This document shows positions 62,062 through 64,000 of a stretch of 64,000 nt of DNA, one piece after another. The notes beneath the pieces were generated by a model that was not told the origin of the DNA, made no database searches, and was given only the letters and a program-made list of their open reading frames with translations. The DNA comes from Bacteroidales bacterium (GTDB taxonomy: Bacteria > Bacteroidota > Bacteroidia > Bacteroidales > Marinilabiliaceae), in assembly GCA_024401365.1 (NCBI GenBank), contig JAKSLE010000005.1:112903-176902 (forward strand). Direction: 5' to 3'. How positions within the stretch are numbered: the first letter of the stretch is position 1; every line of letters starts with the position of its first letter. The translations under genes were made by a program, and so were the position numbers.

Positions 62062-63299
62062 AGTTTCAGGCATTCGGACTAAATGAACGGCTTCTTGCCA
62101 ACATTGAAGCCATGGGATTTCGCAAGCCGACTGACATACAGTACAAGGCTATGCGACCTATTCTAGGAGGTGACGATGTATTAGCGATTGCTCAAACTGG
62201 CACAGGAAAAACTGCTGCATTTGCTATTCCTGCTATAGAGAATCTGATGCGCTCTCAGCGGCGTTTACACTATAGCGGGGTACGTTGCATTGTCATGGAG
62301 CCTACGCATGAATTGGCGCAACAATCAGGAGCAGTTCTTGAGAAACTAGTAGTTAATTCTGGTCTGAATGTTCTTGCTATATATGGTGGTGTTGATCAGG
62401 CGCCCCAGATTGAGAAGCTACAGAAAGGTGTTGATATTCTTGTTGCGACACCTGGTCGTATGTTTGATTTAAGCAGTCAAGGCTATTTAGATGTTTCTTT
62501 ATGTGAGATACTTATTCTTGATGAAGCCGACCATATGCTTGATCTTGGTTTTATAGATGATATACGCCAGTTGGTCAAGAGGCTACCCAAGCATCGACAG
62601 ACATTATTCTTCTCAGCAACTATCAATGAGAAGATAAAAAAATTGGCATACTCCGTTGTAAATAAACCTGTCAATATCCGTATTTCGCCTAAGGACATGG
62701 TATCTCGCAATGTTACGCACTGTGTCTTGATGGTTAAGATGGACGAGAAACGATTTTATCTTGAGCGCATAGCAAAAGAGCATCCAGAAGACAGAATAAT
62801 TGTCTTTGTGAGGACCAGAGTGCGTGCAGAAAGAGTCTGTCAGGCCATGAAGCGTGTAGATGTCAGAGCAGTATCAATGCACGGCGATTTAGGGCAGAAA
62901 GAGCGTAATACAGCGCTTGATCAGTTCCGTAATAACGAAGTACAAATATTAGTAGCCACAGATATTACGGCACGTGGTATAGATATACCATCTGTACCAT
63001 TTGTAGTCAACTATGATGTACCTGACATTCCAGAGAATTATGTACACAGAGTTGGCCGAACAGGTCGCGGTATGGACAAAGGTAATGCGCTTACGCTATG
63101 CGCACCTGAAGAAAAAGAGACACTCAAAGAGGTAGAAGAGTTTATTGGAGGGCCAATAGCTCGAATGGTAATGGATGCGGTGGAAAGAGAGGCGACTTTA
63201 GACTTTTCTGCAGCAAACAAACAAGATGACTGGCAATCGCTTATTTTTGAAGAAGAAGCGAGAAGAGCCAAAGAAAAGATTAAAAACAAAAAGAAATAA
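62058..63299 (+). CDS. DEAD-box RNA helicase
   Basis: This 413-residue helicase core has the Q-motif region (GFRKPTDIQYKAM), motif I AQTGTGKTAAF near residue 44, Ia written EPTHELAQQ near 79, Ib TPGR near 133, II LDEADHMLD near 155 and III SATI near 188. The second RecA domain follows with HGDLGQKERN near 275 and VI HRVGRTGRG near 330. The short basic C-tail has REEARRAKEKIKNKKK-like charge. It resembles RhlE/DbpA-type proteins acting in ribosome assembly or RNA decay. It is coupled to the PfkB gene and ends at a strong terminator. Confidence 0.94.
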   Translation: MKFQAFGLNERLLANIEAMGFRKPTDIQYKAMRPILGGDDVLAIAQTGTGKTAAFAIPAIENLMRSQRRLHYSGVRCIVMEPTHELAQQSGAVLEKLVVNSGLNVLAIYGGVDQAPQIEKLQKGVDILVATPGRMFDLSSQGYLDVSLCEILILDEADHMLDLGFIDDIRQLVKRLPKHRQTLFFSATINEKIKKLAYSVVNKPVNIRISPKDMVSRNVTHCVLMVKMDEKRFYLERIAKEHPEDRIIVFVRTRVRAERVCQAMKRVDVRAVSMHGDLGQKERNTALDQFRNNEVQILVATDITARGIDIPSVPFVVNYDVPDIPENYVHRVGRTGRGMDKGNALTLCAPEEKETLKEVEEFIGGPIARMVMDAVEREATLDFSAANKQDDWQSLIFEEEARRAKEKIKNKKK

Positions 63300-63301
63300 A
63301 A

Positions 63302-63335
63302 AAAGAGGAGATGTTCATATGAGCATCTCCTCTTT
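63302..63335. terminator. Bidirectional terminator between the helicase and the lipoprotein gene
   Basis: AAAGAGGAGATG (63302-63313) pairs with CATCTCCTCTTT across a short AT-rich loop containing TCATATGA. A-rich and T-rich flanks suit both directions. Confidence 0.9.
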
Positions 63336-63353
63336 ATTTATATAGTATTTCGA

Positions 63354-63848
63354 TTAATTATCGTACACCTTCTCGTATATAGTAATAACCTCATAATCAG
63401 GCTCCTCATAATACATCTCCATATGCGCAGCCTTCAACTCTGATATGTGACCTATATACTCCTCGGTAATATGAGTTGGCGAAGTATTGATTCTATACAT
63501 ATCTCTATTACCATCCAAGAATACTCTATATTCAGAGTCGAAAACCCATTGATATCTAGACGCGTGATAAGACGTAAAGTAAAACTCATCGCCAGACTCT
63601 CTATCTATTTCGAGACGAAGTTGGCGGTCATCCTTAGACGCCAATTTAGAATACTCATGAGTTATAACCTCTGAAAGCTCGCCATCAACATAATAATAGA
63701 ATTTCTGACAAGTCATGACCCAAGTGCCCAAAATATGTCTGGTATTCCATGACGCACGCATTTCGTCTTTTATGTCATCACATGAAGTCGTAGCTACTGT
63801 AGTCATAGCTAAAAGCATACATGCAAATATAATTTTCATAGTCTTCAT
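63354..63848 (-). CDS. Small lipoprotein, lipocalin-like
   Basis: The product is 164 residues with a signal peptide and TTSC lipobox (Cys near residue 23). The mature part has ILGTWVMTCQKFYYYVDGE near 39, then alternating beta strands ending ITIYEKVYD. This resembles the small lipocalin-like lipoproteins common in Bacteroidota, many annotated as hypothetical. It is converging on the helicase gene and lies downstream of the rRNA operon terminator. Function unknown. Confidence 0.7.
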   Translation of the reverse strand: MKTMKIIFACMLLAMTTVATTSCDDIKDEMRASWNTRHILGTWVMTCQKFYYYVDGELSEVITHEYSKLASKDDRQLRLEIDRESGDEFYFTSYHASRYQWVFDSEYRVFLDGNRDMYRINTSPTHITEEYIGHISELKAAHMEMYYEEPDYEVITIYEKVYDN

Positions 63849-63927
63849 AAAATCTACATATTAATGTTCAATAATCAAAGTGCAAATTATGTGCCAATAT
63901 ATTGATTCTTAGATAAAAAACAAAGAG

Positions 63928-63950
63928 CCTCATCAAGAAATTTGATGAGG
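63928..63950 (-). terminator. Terminator of the rRNA operon
   Basis: CCTCATCAA and TTGATGAGG form a perfect stem. Read on the minus strand, it follows the 5S rRNA end by 13 bases and is followed by CTCTTTG and a run of T. Confidence 0.85.
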
Positions 63951-63963
63951 TTCCATAATTTAA

Positions 63964-64000
63964 GTGGCGGCTACCTACTCTCCCACATTGTGGTGCAGTA
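63964..64000 (-). rRNA. rrf: 5S ribosomal RNA, 3' end only
   Basis: The minus strand reads TACTGCACCACAATGTGG followed by GAGAGTAGGTAGCCGCCAC. This is the conserved 3' part of bacterial 5S rRNA (GGGAGAGTAGG-x-x-GCCGCCA). The rest of the gene and the rRNA operon lie beyond the right edge. Confidence 0.9.

Overview
The window is chromosomal DNA from a member of the Bacteroidota, most likely the order Bacteroidales. Four things support this. It carries the core type IX secretion operon (porP-gldK-gldL-gldM-gldN). It has typical Bacteroidota families: a DUF4249/TonB-receptor pair, DUF4296, GH3-like, Fib_succ_major-like and Rpn proteins. Many genes are preceded by the Bacteroidota -7 promoter element TAnnTTTG. 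Ribosome-binding sites are weak and many predicted proteins are Sec or lipoprotein exports. A 5S rRNA 3' end at the right edge shows that an rRNA operon enters from outside.

Layout. 1-2.4 kb: a partial NhaC antiporter divergent from an AgcS alanine/sodium symporter. 2.4-8.7 kb (minus): an epimerase, a calcium-type P-ATPase and a partial tryptophan set (trpF-trpB-trpA). 8.9-14 kb: a large unknown TPR protein divergent from a polyprenyl sugar-phosphate transferase, a DUF4296 lipoprotein-like gene and a small unknown gene, then an HD phosphohydrolase. 15.3-20.1 kb (minus): the rimP-nusA-infB operon with a clear promoter and a leader hairpin. 20.1-23.4 kb: an accessory patch with an Rpn nuclease/transposase, two small exported proteins, gene remnants, an array of palindromes and a small highly basic protein that has a paralogue at 46.5 kb. 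23.4-30.5 kb (minus): an MFS transporter, rpsT, tRNA-Glu, metG, galE, a GH5 mannanase-like lipoprotein and riboflavin synthase. 30.6-41.8 kb (minus): the type IX operon, topA, hflX, a guanine deaminase-like gene, rpmF and yceD. 42-46.3 kb (plus): a three-gene outer-membrane uptake operon (lipoprotein, DUF4249, TonB receptor). 46.5-63.3 kb, mostly plus: the second basic paralogue, an AraC regulator (minus), pgeF/yfiH, a GT5-like protein lacking its substrate motif, pyrH with a downstream ABC/membrane-protein set, a GH3 enzyme, Ogt, a histidine-kinase-like protein without its phospho-acceptor histidine, glgB, a small carboxypeptidase-regulatory-domain protein, gldA (minus), tRNA-Asn, a PfkB kinase and a DEAD-box helicase. 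63.3-64 kb: a lipoprotein and the end of the rRNA operon.

Most of the window is ordinary core genome. The best candidates for something undescribed are the paired basic mini-proteins with a decayed third tail, the alternating palindrome array beside them, the cluster of apparently inactivated enzymes (GT5-like, histidine-kinase-like and an ABC ATPase with an altered Walker B), and several regulatory structures: the rimP leader hairpin, a terminator overlapping a promoter before tRNA-Glu, and an orphan plus-strand terminator near 29.9 kb. No CRISPR array, complete insertion sequence or recognisable defence island was seen.
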